This document shows, in pieces, positions 1 through 5,525 of a stretch of 7,968 bases of DNA (positions are counted from its first letter, which is position 1; each line of letters begins with the position of its first letter). A program made the position numbers and the translations under genes. Below the pieces are notes generated by a model, which saw only the letters and a program-made list of their open reading frames with translations, had not been told where the DNA came from and ran no database searches. The DNA is from an uncultured Candidatus Nemicrothrix sp. GTDB taxonomy: Bacteria > Actinomycetota > Acidimicrobiia > Acidimicrobiales > UBA8592. The DNA is taken from contig CAJWRY010000063.1 in the NCBI GenBank assembly GCA_913046155.1, forward strand, positions 1 to 7,968, given 5' to 3'.

Positions 1-495
1 ATTCGACCCGAATGCTTCGTATTCACTACCTGACGGGGACTGCCAAAAGAGATCATCGCACGCTTGGTTATCTCCATCAGCGCATTGATTATACAAATCA
101 TCTAGGACAGGATCGTCACCATAGTTTCCGCCCGAAGAAATGACATCCTCATCAGCATCATCCATTAAATCTTGTAGAAAGTTTTCTTCACCTATAAATG
201 CCATGCACGCGAAAAGCTTTGTTGTGCCTTCTTCTGAAAGGTCATTGTCAAGGGTCCAATCAGGGTCAGCTTGTACCTGAGTAAGTATTTGTTTCCAGGA
301 CAAGCCAGATTCGTCTTTAAGAACACTCACCAAACAATTCGAGTAATCATCGTACTCATCAGTCGCAATACCAAGCTCTACCTTAAGGAGGGCTTTGTAG
401 AATTCTCTTACTTCAGTCTCTGCTGCGCTGGGTCCTCCACATCCTGAGAGGGACAGGATCCCAAGGAGCAAAAGTAAAAGAATTTTTTTCATCAT
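1..495 (-). CDS. Lipoprotein, C-terminus cut by window edge; paralogue of the upstream lipoprotein
   Basis: The frame stays open from 495 to the window edge (165 codons, no stop), so the 3' end is missing. It begins Met-Met-Lys-Lys, followed by a run of Leu and the lipobox LSGC, with the lipidated Cys at residue 19. This predicts an exported, membrane-anchored lipoprotein. Residues 54-70 (CLVSVLKDESGLSWKQI) closely match residues 57-73 of the neighbouring lipoprotein (CVLPVLKDTSGLSWDDI), and a second Cys follows at 97. The last visible part (residues 131-163) contains CADGDNQACDDLFWQSP and GSEYEAFG. I know this Cys/Gly/Asp-rich signature from the C-termini of many actinobacterial membrane-anchored proteins, so probably only a few residues are missing. 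The start is ATG at 495 or 492. It lies four bases after the previous stop, with no strong ribosome binding site, which suggests translational coupling. Function unknown. Confidence 0.85.
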   Translation of the reverse strand, partial: MMKKILLLLLLGILSLSGCGGPSAAETEVREFYKALLKVELGIATDEYDDYSNCLVSVLKDESGLSWKQILTQVQADPDWTLDNDLSEEGTTKLFACMAFIGEENFLQDLMDDADEDVISSGGNYGDDPVLDDLYNQCADGDNQACDDLFWQSPSGSEYEAFGSN

Positions 496-499
496 TTAA

Positions 500-1393
500 T
501 TACTCGTTCCAACAATCCAAAGTGTCAACATCGGCATCAAGGACCCTACCGGTAGCCCCAGAGCTATAGTCATCAACGGCGTATCTCCAAATATCCTCAT
601 CAGAGAATCCGGCATCACGAATCCTAGTGAGAATACACCGAGCGACGGTTTCACTTTCAGTCGGGGTCATATCAACAAAGGCAGGAATACCAGCGTATGC
701 GGTCACTGCCAATTCGAAAAGGTCACCATCAGGTAACTCCAATGGTGGCCCAAACAACAACTCCGTTAAGCATTGACTTGAATCGGGGTCATCTACTTGA
801 GCATCAGCAATATCTTCTCTCCAAGCACCTCTTACAAAGTGGTTGTAGAGATCATCTTCGCTAAAACCAGCATTCAATAGAGCTGTAGCAGTGCATTCGG
901 CCCAAGTTCGGATTTCGTTATCTGATTTATCATCCCAAGCTCCAAATTCTCGAGTATTTTCCAGAATTCCTTCTGCGATATCAGCAACACTTTGAGAAAC
1001 TTCCGGAGCGTCCGCAGCTACCGTTTCTCCTAAAATGATTTTCTGTAAATCATCTTCACTCAATTCTGCGAAGCACGCTAAGAGTGTAGCTTGGCCTTTA
1101 TCATCAGGTTCTGGAACATCATCAAATTGTTCTTCAGAATCCTCAAAGGTGGAAGAATTATCTAATCTAGTTGCTATATCATCCCATGAAAGGCCACTCG
1201 TATCTTTCAAAACTGGGAGCACACAAGCACTGAAATCATCAACGTTTTCCGCTCCAACGCCTTCAAGAAGCTCAGCGTAGCGTTCCACAGCCCGGTCCTG
1301 AGCAGAGTCACCAGGTTCCCCACTTGACCCCCCACACGCAGTCACTGCCAAAGTGAGTACAACGAGTGAAATTCCACAAATTTTCTTCTTCAC
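500..1393 (-). CDS. Lipoprotein with three Cys-pair modules, function unknown
   Basis: This is a 297-residue protein with a lipoprotein signal: a Lys-rich start, a hydrophobic stretch, and the lipobox VTAC with Cys20, followed by a Gly/Ser linker. The rest is acidic and soluble. It contains a module repeated three times. Each copy starts with a Cys in a helix, then a (S)G-[LF]-S-x-[DE]-D-[LI] motif, and ends with a second Cys. The pairs are C57/C107, C167/C208 and C253/C294; the last two are both spaced by 41 residues. The pairing suggests disulfides outside the membrane (inference). I chose GTG at 1393 because GAGGAG (1400-1405) lies six bases upstream of it. An in-frame TTG at 1396 is only three bases from that site. 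The ribosome binding site overlaps the stop region of the upstream membrane-protein gene, so the two are probably cotranscribed and coupled. I do not recognise a named family. Confidence 0.85.
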   Translation of the reverse strand: MKKKICGISLVVLTLAVTACGGSSGEPGDSAQDRAVERYAELLEGVGAENVDDFSACVLPVLKDTSGLSWDDIATRLDNSSTFEDSEEQFDDVPEPDDKGQATLLACFAELSEDDLQKIILGETVAADAPEVSQSVADIAEGILENTREFGAWDDKSDNEIRTWAECTATALLNAGFSEDDLYNHFVRGAWREDIADAQVDDPDSSQCLTELLFGPPLELPDGDLFELAVTAYAGIPAFVDMTPTESETVARCILTRIRDAGFSDEDIWRYAVDDYSSGATGRVLDADVDTLDCWNE

Positions 1394-1396
1394 CAA

Positions 1397-1831
1397 TTAC
1401 TCCTCAAAATTTTCTGTTTCTGTTTCTGTTTCTGTTTCTGTTTCTGTTTCTGTTTCTGTTGCTTTTGTGAAAACGCCTCGTCCAGAAAAGACGCAAACGA
1501 GTACTGAGCCAATTACACAGATCACAATTCCGTATTCAATCGTTGCTCCGTCAGTACTTCCGATATCAATAATGTCAATAATTGATACGAGAAGGCTGAT
1601 ACATGAGATAACTAATGCAACAATGTATGCCCAGCGTTTATTTTTTTCTGGTGCGAGATATAAGCCGATGACGATGAGGATAATTCCTAAGGCGAGGATG
1701 AAGGGCCCATCAGCATCCATACCATTCGTTTTCACCAATCCGAAGAGCTGTGTAGCCCACGGTAGAAAACATCCAATACTCAAAATAACTGCTGAAATGA
1801 TCAGCAATATCGGGTTCGTTACTTTCTTCAT
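1397..1831 (-). CDS. Four-helix membrane protein with a (Thr-Glu)8 C-terminal tail
   Basis: This 144-residue protein has four hydrophobic segments, roughly at residues 7-26, 43-61, 68-90 and 98-117. The loop after helix 2 is positively charged (EKNKRW), which fits both termini being cytoplasmic. A conserved-looking FLPWA lies at the end of helix 1 and DADG before helix 2; this resembles small actinobacterial membrane proteins of unknown role. Residues 125-140 are eight perfect Thr-Glu dipeptides encoded by a hexanucleotide repeat, followed by NFEE and the stop. The ATG at 1831 has AAAGGA 11 bases upstream, which is a rather long spacing. It is the first gene of the minus-strand run: its stop codon directly follows the GAGGAG that serves the next gene. 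No enzymatic motif is visible, and it may form an envelope complex with the two lipoproteins downstream (inference). Confidence 0.8.
   Translation of the reverse strand: MKKVTNPILLIISAVILSIGCFLPWATQLFGLVKTNGMDADGPFILALGIILIVIGLYLAPEKNKRWAYIVALVISCISLLVSIIDIIDIGSTDGATIEYGIVICVIGSVLVCVFSGRGVFTKATETETETETETETETENFEE
1411..1458. repeat. Perfect hexanucleotide tandem repeat, (TTTCTG)8
   Basis: Eight uninterrupted copies of TTTCTG on the plus strand, followed by TT before the pattern breaks. On the coding (minus) strand it reads ACA GAA repeated, giving (Thr-Glu)8 at the C-terminus of the membrane protein. All copies are identical at the DNA level. That suggests recent expansion by replication slippage rather than selection on the peptide alone. 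Because the unit is six bases, gain or loss of copies keeps the frame. Confidence 0.97.
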
Positions 1832-2040
1832 AGAAAAAGTGATCCTTTCTTCTTCACGGGATCCAAATTACGTCGATCCCCCCATATGTAGTTTTGGCAT
1901 CAGATCAAAGGTGTGTCATAGAGAACCATTGACCAGCTCGCTTTCGCGACCAATACCATAACCATAAATCAAGAATTGTATGTTGTCATACTAAATCTGA
2001 AATTAGTTTGTATAGCTGTCGTCTGGGGTACGGTGGACTG

Positions 2041-2778
2041 ATGGTTTGGTGGGAAGCAATATTGCTCTTTTGCGGTGGCTGGGCTGCAGGAATAGTCAAT
2101 GCAATGGCCGGTGGAGGCTCATCGCTAACTGTGCCATTACTGGTTCTCGCTGGTGTACCTGGAAATTTTGCTAACGGATCTAACCGTTTAGGAATCTTTG
2201 TTTCGAACGGTACAACTATCCTGTCTTTTCATCGTCAAGGAGTGACTGCGTATAAAGAAGCGGTTCCGTTCCTCCTTCCAGTCGTTATCGGGTCCTTAAT
2301 CGGCTCTATAGCGATAAGTCAGATCACTGATCGCGCCTTTGAAACGATTTTCGGTATTTTGATGCTCCCAATCATTTTCCTTTCACTACGAGAACCCAAA
2401 ACAGCTGAACCAACTAGCCAGTACTCAAAAACGGTTATCTTCATCGTCTTTCTTTTCATCGGAATATATGCTGGTGCGATTCAAATGGGAGTTGGACTTG
2501 TCCTGCTTGCATTCCTGACTAGGTCAGGTTTACCCCTTATGAAAGCAAATATTGTGAAGGTTCTCGTCACGCTCGCAGTCACAGTGACTGCTTTGCCTGT
2601 GTTTATTATTCAGGGAAAGGTGAGGTGGTGGCCGGCGATCATCCTAACGATCGGGCTTTCACTTGGTGGTTGGGTAGGAGCCCGCATAGCCGTGAAAGGC
2701 GGGGAGCGGGTAATACGAATCTTCATGATTGTCGCTGCAATAGGGTTAACAGGCAAGCTACTTGGAGTGTACGGATGA
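2041..2778 (+). CDS. TauE/SafE (TSUP) family membrane exporter
   Basis: This 245-residue protein is very hydrophobic and matches the TSUP/TauE/SafE family (former DUF81), usually about 250 residues with 7-8 helices in two homologous halves. The first-half signature is clear: GGWAAGIVNAMAGGGSSLTV at residues 12-31, then ANGSNR and SFHRQG. The second-half counterpart GIYAGAIQMGVGLVLLAFL matches the subfamily that usually reads GxYGGFIQAGVG. Family members export sulfite, sulfoacetate or other organosulfur anions, or take up related compounds; the substrate here cannot be read from sequence. I chose ATG at 2041, which has a GGTGG four bases upstream. An in-frame TTG at 2008 would add 11 residues but has no ribosome binding site. 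The ribokinase gene follows after 49 bases on the same strand, so an operon is possible. Nothing nearby points to sulfur metabolism. Confidence 0.88.
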   Translation: MVWWEAILLFCGGWAAGIVNAMAGGGSSLTVPLLVLAGVPGNFANGSNRLGIFVSNGTTILSFHRQGVTAYKEAVPFLLPVVIGSLIGSIAISQITDRAFETIFGILMLPIIFLSLREPKTAEPTSQYSKTVIFIVFLFIGIYAGAIQMGVGLVLLAFLTRSGLPLMKANIVKVLVTLAVTVTALPVFIIQGKVRWWPAIILTIGLSLGGWVGARIAVKGGERVIRIFMIVAAIGLTGKLLGVYG

Positions 2779-2827
2779 TGCGGGAACGCTATTGGTCTAC
2801 TGACGGCACATGTGGGAGAATCTGACC

Positions 2828-3736
2828 ATGTCTATAGATGTTGCAGTAGTAGGATCATGCAATCTTGATCTCGTAGTCAATGTTGACGCTATTCCTCTGG
2901 TAGGTCAAACAGTCTTGGGAGGAGACCTCTTACAGATACCTGGTGGGAAAGGCGCCAACCAAGCAGTAGCAACATCACGGTTAGGGCATTCGTCAGCGTT
3001 TATCGGACGCATTGGGGATGACGACAACGGAAAATTCCTGAAACAATGCTTACAAGAAGATAATGTCGATACCTCATTTTTGTTTGAAACAGAAGACGTG
3101 CCTTCAGGAATAGCCATGATTGTGGTTCAAGCAGATGGTGATAATTCCATCGTCGTCAGCCCAGGAGCAAACGCGCGACTCACACCTGAAGATGTAGAGA
3201 ACATTCCATTTCTTGACACTGCAACCGTCGTTCTCACACAATCTGAGATACCGATAGAGACAGTGGTAGCAACTGGTAGAAGCACATCAGGAACCTTTGT
3301 GTGGAACCCTGCTCCTGCTCCAGAGGAAATAGTTCCACTTGAGCTTCTCGACGTCGTTGATGTGCTCGTCCCTAATCAAACTGAATTGTCCCTTCTAGCT
3401 GGAACAGGTCCAATAGATTCCGTGGACAAGGCAATCTCAGCAGCTCAAACGCTTCCATGCGCCTCCGTTGTCGTAACTCTTGGAGCTGATGGGGCAGTTG
3501 TCATTGCCAACAATGATGTTATGCATGTCCCAGCACCCGTTGTTACACCAGTTGACACCACAGGTGCTGGTGACGCATTCTGTGCAGCGCTTGCAGGTGG
3601 GCTCTCACAAGGTAAAGACCTTATAGCCTCGGTTCAAGAAGCCGTGCGAGTCGGTGCTGCAACAACACTTGTCGCTGGGGCACAAAGCTCATTACCAACA
3701 CCGCAACAAGTGATCGAGCGTTTAGAAGGCGGGTAA
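2828..3736 (+). CDS. rbsK: Ribokinase (PfkB family sugar kinase)
   Basis: This 302-residue cytoplasmic kinase is the usual length for ribokinase, which phosphorylates D-ribose at O5 with ATP to feed the pentose phosphate pool and PRPP. PfkB signature 1 is at residues 39-46 (GGKGANQA), with NLD near the start (12-14), as in sugar-binding ribokinases. Signature 2 is DTTGAGDAF at 243-251, in which Asp249 is the expected catalytic base and GAG forms the anion hole. A VVTLGADGAVV strand precedes it. I preferred ATG at 2828 because GGGAG (2814-2818) lies nine bases upstream. ATG at 2810 would add six residues with no ribosome binding site. The stop sits in the loop of a predicted hairpin, and the 3' end overlaps the convergent transporter gene by 15 bases. 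No ribose transporter or LacI-type regulator is in view. A related PfkB sugar or nucleoside kinase remains possible. Confidence 0.9.
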   Translation: MSIDVAVVGSCNLDLVVNVDAIPLVGQTVLGGDLLQIPGGKGANQAVATSRLGHSSAFIGRIGDDDNGKFLKQCLQEDNVDTSFLFETEDVPSGIAMIVVQADGDNSIVVSPGANARLTPEDVENIPFLDTATVVLTQSEIPIETVVATGRSTSGTFVWNPAPAPEEIVPLELLDVVDVLVPNQTELSLLAGTGPIDSVDKAISAAQTLPCASVVVTLGADGAVVIANNDVMHVPAPVVTPVDTTGAGDAFCAALAGGLSQGKDLIASVQEAVRVGAATTLVAGAQSSLPTPQQVIERLEGG

Positions 3737-4558
3737 TATCCCGTCTTTCTCAATGATGACAAGAATCCCCACGATTATGCTTACAATGCCGATGATGGCT
3801 GCCAAGACTCGATAAAACACTGTATGTGTTCGAAGCCAATCATTCGCACCAATAGACAGCAGGGCTATCGCTGAGTTCGCGAGAATAAGACCAACCACCC
3901 AAAATACAAGAATAAGTAACCCACCGGCTTTCCCCGTTGCTTGAGTTGTCGCAACAAAAATAGCGATCTGGGTAGGGGTCTCAACCCCAATACCATGCAA
4001 CACACCAACACCGATAGCTGTAGGACTACTCAGAGATTCCTGATCAAGGAAAAGCTCATGCTTGTGCACATGATGATGCTCTGCATTACTAGATCCGGAC
4101 TCATGGGAGTGCTCATGCAGTTCGACATCACTGTCGTGGTGATGACCATGTGAATGCTTAAGGCTGATACTGCGCCCTCTTGGTGTTCGCTGGATTCTCT
4201 TCACACCCTTAAATAATCCATCACGGATTAACATCCACCTACTCTTCAACCTGAAATTACTTCCTTGAAAGAAAATGCCCGTGAGAACCCAAACCCCAAG
4301 AGCTATAAGTGAGAATCCAATGAAATACATGAGCGTTGTATCCACACTCTTGGGCACAGTGAAATCAGCAAGAATGATGGCTACCCCTAAAACCATCACA
4401 ACCGCAGCATGGCCCAGAGCATAGAAACTCGATAAAAGAAATGCACGTTTTTTGCTCTTCTCCACAGAAGAAATATCCGTCAGTGCCGCAATATGATCCC
4501 AGTCAAAACCATGGCGTAGCCCGTACCCAAAAGCTGAGAACAACAGCGCGAAACTCAT
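3722..4558 (-). CDS. NiCoT-like nickel/cobalt transporter with a His-rich loop
   Basis: This 278-residue membrane protein has about six hydrophobic segments. Near the N-terminus, RHGFDWDHIAALTD (residues 15-28) contains the HX4DH metal-recognition motif of the NiCoT (HoxN/NixA) family. GHAAVVMVLG (49-58) and HGIGVETPTQ (188-197) resemble further NiCoT signatures, the latter standing where many members have LGFDTATE. Residues 135-167 form a hydrophilic loop with 13 histidines, probably a metal-gathering loop. The family imports Ni2+ and/or Co2+ with high affinity. The neighbouring divergent sodN and sodX argue for nickel. ATG at 4558 has GGGAG nine bases upstream. The sequence is divergent from classical NiCoTs, so other related metal permeases, or an exporter, cannot be excluded from sequence alone. 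The 3' end overlaps the ribokinase gene by 15 bases in the convergent orientation. Confidence 0.82.
   Translation of the reverse strand: MSFALLFSAFGYGLRHGFDWDHIAALTDISSVEKSKKRAFLLSSFYALGHAAVVMVLGVAIILADFTVPKSVDTTLMYFIGFSLIALGVWVLTGIFFQGSNFRLKSRWMLIRDGLFKGVKRIQRTPRGRSISLKHSHGHHHDSDVELHEHSHESGSSNAEHHHVHKHELFLDQESLSSPTAIGVGVLHGIGVETPTQIAIFVATTQATGKAGGLLILVFWVVGLILANSAIALLSIGANDWLRTHTVFYRVLAAIIGIVSIIVGILVIIEKDGILPAF
3726..3751. terminator. Hairpin across overlapping convergent stops, possible bidirectional terminator
   Basis: AAGGCGGG (3726-3733) pairs with CCCGTCTT (3740-3747), with one G-U wobble, around a six-base loop TAATAT. The plus-strand transcript continues TTTCTC, partly overlapping the stem base. 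On the minus strand the stem is followed by TTCTAA. The loop holds the ribokinase TAA (3734-3736), and the transporter stop (3722-3724) lies just outside the stem. The stem is good but the U-tract is short in both directions, so termination efficiency is uncertain. Confidence 0.5.
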
Positions 4559-4593
4559 TAGAAGAAACTCCCAAGTCTCAATGCCGGTGTCAA

Positions 4594-4623
4594 ATCATAA
4601 TTTCGTAGAAAAATTGAAGTGAA
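4594..4623 (-). promoter_or_regulatory. Candidate sigma-70-type promoter for the transporter gene
   Basis: Read on the minus strand, TTCACT (4623-4618) is followed after 18 bases by TATGAT (4599-4594). The -10 hexamer matches the consensus at five of six positions and the -35 at four of six. Transcription would start about 30 bases before the ATG at 4558, leaving room for the GGGAG ribosome binding site. Predicted by eye only. Confidence 0.4.
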
Positions 4624-4631
4624 CTGGTCAC
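4619..4631. promoter_or_regulatory. Inverted repeat in the nickel-group divergent spacer, possible operator
   Basis: GTGA-N5-TCAC (4619-4622 and 4628-4631) lies between the two divergent start regions. It overlaps the candidate -35 of the transporter and sits just upstream of the possible sodN -35. The position suits a repressor that controls both directions, but the arms are only four bases, so chance is possible. No TTGCAA-type Nur box of the Streptomyces kind was seen here. Confidence 0.25.
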
Positions 4632-4633
4632 AT

Positions 4634-4660
4634 TTGTTGGACTCTACTCCCTGCTATTGA
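4634..4660 (+). promoter_or_regulatory. Weak candidate promoter for sodN-sodX
   Basis: TTGTTG (4634-4639) is followed by TGC-TATTGA (4652-4660), an extended -10-like element with 15-base spacing. Spacing and match are both imperfect. It is offered because it is the best plus-strand candidate upstream of sodN. It would leave a leader of about 35 bases containing the GAGGAG ribosome binding site (4686-4691). Confidence 0.25.
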
Positions 4661-4701
4661 TACATTGAGGACAACACCAAACACCGAGGAGATATCTTCA
4701 C

Positions 4702-5175
4702 ATGGAAGAAAACACCCTTTCAAAACTATTCGGACTTAACGAACTACCCGTAGCTGAAGCTCACTGTGATGCACCCTGCGGAGTATACGACCCAGCCTCA
4801 GCTCGCATCGCAGCTGAAGCTGTGAGGTCAATGACCAAAAAAATACTCGACCTAACCCCACCTGAGCCAGGCGATACCCAAGCCGTAGCCTCGTACCTCA
4901 ATACTGTTGGACGATACGTAGCTGCTAAAGAAGAACAAGCTGAACTCGCCAAACACGAACTGCTTATTCTCTGGACTGACTACTTCAAACCAGTACATCT
5001 TGAGGCGTATCCAGATCTTCACGAAGTTTTCTGGAATGCAGCTAAAACATGTTCTGAAGCAAAACAAAATGTTTCTATTGAAGCAGCCGACGAACTCATG
5101 TCAGCATGCGAGAAGATCCATAACATGTTCTGGGAAAGTAAAGGCAGAGAAGTCACGTACTACGAAGCAAGTTGA
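4702..5175 (+). CDS. sodN: Nickel superoxide dismutase precursor
   Basis: This is a 157-residue precursor of Ni-SOD, the cytoplasmic hexamer that converts superoxide to oxygen and hydrogen peroxide. The nickel hook HCDAPCGVYDP begins at His21. By analogy with characterised Ni-SODs, removal of the first 20 residues exposes His21 so that its amino group, side chain, Cys22 and Cys26 can bind nickel. The rest matches the family four-helix bundle: ELAKHELLILWTDYFKPVHL and IHNMFWESKGR are highly characteristic. The predicted mature chain is 137 residues, longer than the 117 I recall for Streptomyces. The extra residues lie mainly in the loop around residues 49-65 and at the C-terminus. GAGGAG (4686-4691) is 10 bases before the ATG. 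The next gene starts within this stop codon (TTGA), and a nickel transporter gene is divergent upstream. Confidence 0.97.
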   Translation: MEENTLSKLFGLNELPVAEAHCDAPCGVYDPASARIAAEAVRSMTKKILDLTPPEPGDTQAVASYLNTVGRYVAAKEEQAELAKHELLILWTDYFKPVHLEAYPDLHEVFWNAAKTCSEAKQNVSIEAADELMSACEKIHNMFWESKGREVTYYEAS

Positions 5176-5525
5176 TCCCAACGGTTCTCAAAGAACTTTT
5201 AGCGTTAGCGTCACGAAAACGTAAATTATTCCGAGTCGCCGGAACCAGTATGGCGCCCATACTTGAACCCAAAGATATCGTCTTTATTCAACCTGCAGCC
5301 CAATGCGAAAAAGGTGACATTGTAGCTATTAGGCATCCACATAAAAAAACGATTCTTATTAAATACGTGAAAGAAGTTGATGAAAATAATCTTGTAGAGC
5401 TATCCAGTCCTACCGGAACGGATAGCAAAGAGTTTGGCAAATCGGCTTTAAAGCATCTAATTGGTGTAGCAACATATAACTACTCTCAAAAGAAATCGCT
5501 TACAAGAGGAAACAACTTCAGCTAA
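5172..5525 (+). CDS. sodX: Nickel-SOD maturation protease (S26/S24 peptidase fold)
   Basis: This 117-residue soluble peptidase is related to signal peptidase I/LexA. The serine motif GTSMAP places the nucleophile at Ser26. The expected general base is Lys64 in ILIKYV, 38 residues later; this Ser-Lys dyad is the family hallmark. KGDIVAIRHP between them is the usual core strand. There is no N-terminal membrane anchor, as expected for SodX, which is thought to remove the SodN propeptide in the cytoplasm. Here the predicted cut is after VAEA, before His21 of SodN. The start is TTG at 5172, sharing bases with the sodN stop as TTGA. No ribosome binding site of note precedes it, so translation probably depends on sodN. 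No better start lies before the serine motif. Its last four bases overlap the convergent phosphoribosyltransferase gene (stop codons share CTAA). Confidence 0.92.
   Translation: MIPTVLKELLALASRKRKLFRVAGTSMAPILEPKDIVFIQPAAQCEKGDIVAIRHPHKKTILIKYVKEVDENNLVELSSPTGTDSKEFGKSALKHLIGVATYNYSQKKSLTRGNNFS

Noticed and set aside
1411..1458. Phase-variation switch or CRISPR-like array
   Set aside because: The unit is six bases, so slippage does not change frame, and there are no spacers between units. It is a simple tandem repeat.
1938..1949. Small hairpin TCGC-TTTC-GCGA in the 1832-2040 spacer
   Set aside because: A four-pair stem is expected often by chance, it does not extend, and no T-run follows. 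It is too weak to call a terminator or operator.
1353..1961. A 202-codon plus-strand open frame with a Ser-Val repeat
   Set aside because: It is the antisense reading of the membrane protein gene and its hexamer repeat. It lacks a ribosome binding site and any recognisable domain, while the minus-strand frame has four clear membrane helices and a good operon context.
2008..2040. TTG start at 2008 for the exporter
   Set aside because: No ribosome binding site precedes it. The added residues do not look like a family N-terminus, and ATG at 2041 begins just before the first helix.
2810..2827. ATG at 2810 as the ribokinase start
   Set aside because: There is no purine-rich site upstream, whereas ATG at 2828 has GGGAG nine bases before it and starts two to three residues before the first strand, as usual in the family.
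4588..4593. Perfect -35 hexamer TTGACA on the minus strand upstream of the transporter
   Set aside because: A -10 at 16-18 bases would fall on the ribosome binding site, and no matching hexamer is there. The TTCACT/TATGAT pair slightly upstream is better placed.
4559..4701. Cobalamin or nickel riboswitch upstream of the transporter
   Set aside because: Only 143 bases separate the divergent starts, and each leader would be about 30-40 bases. That is too short for those riboswitches, and no conserved elements are visible.
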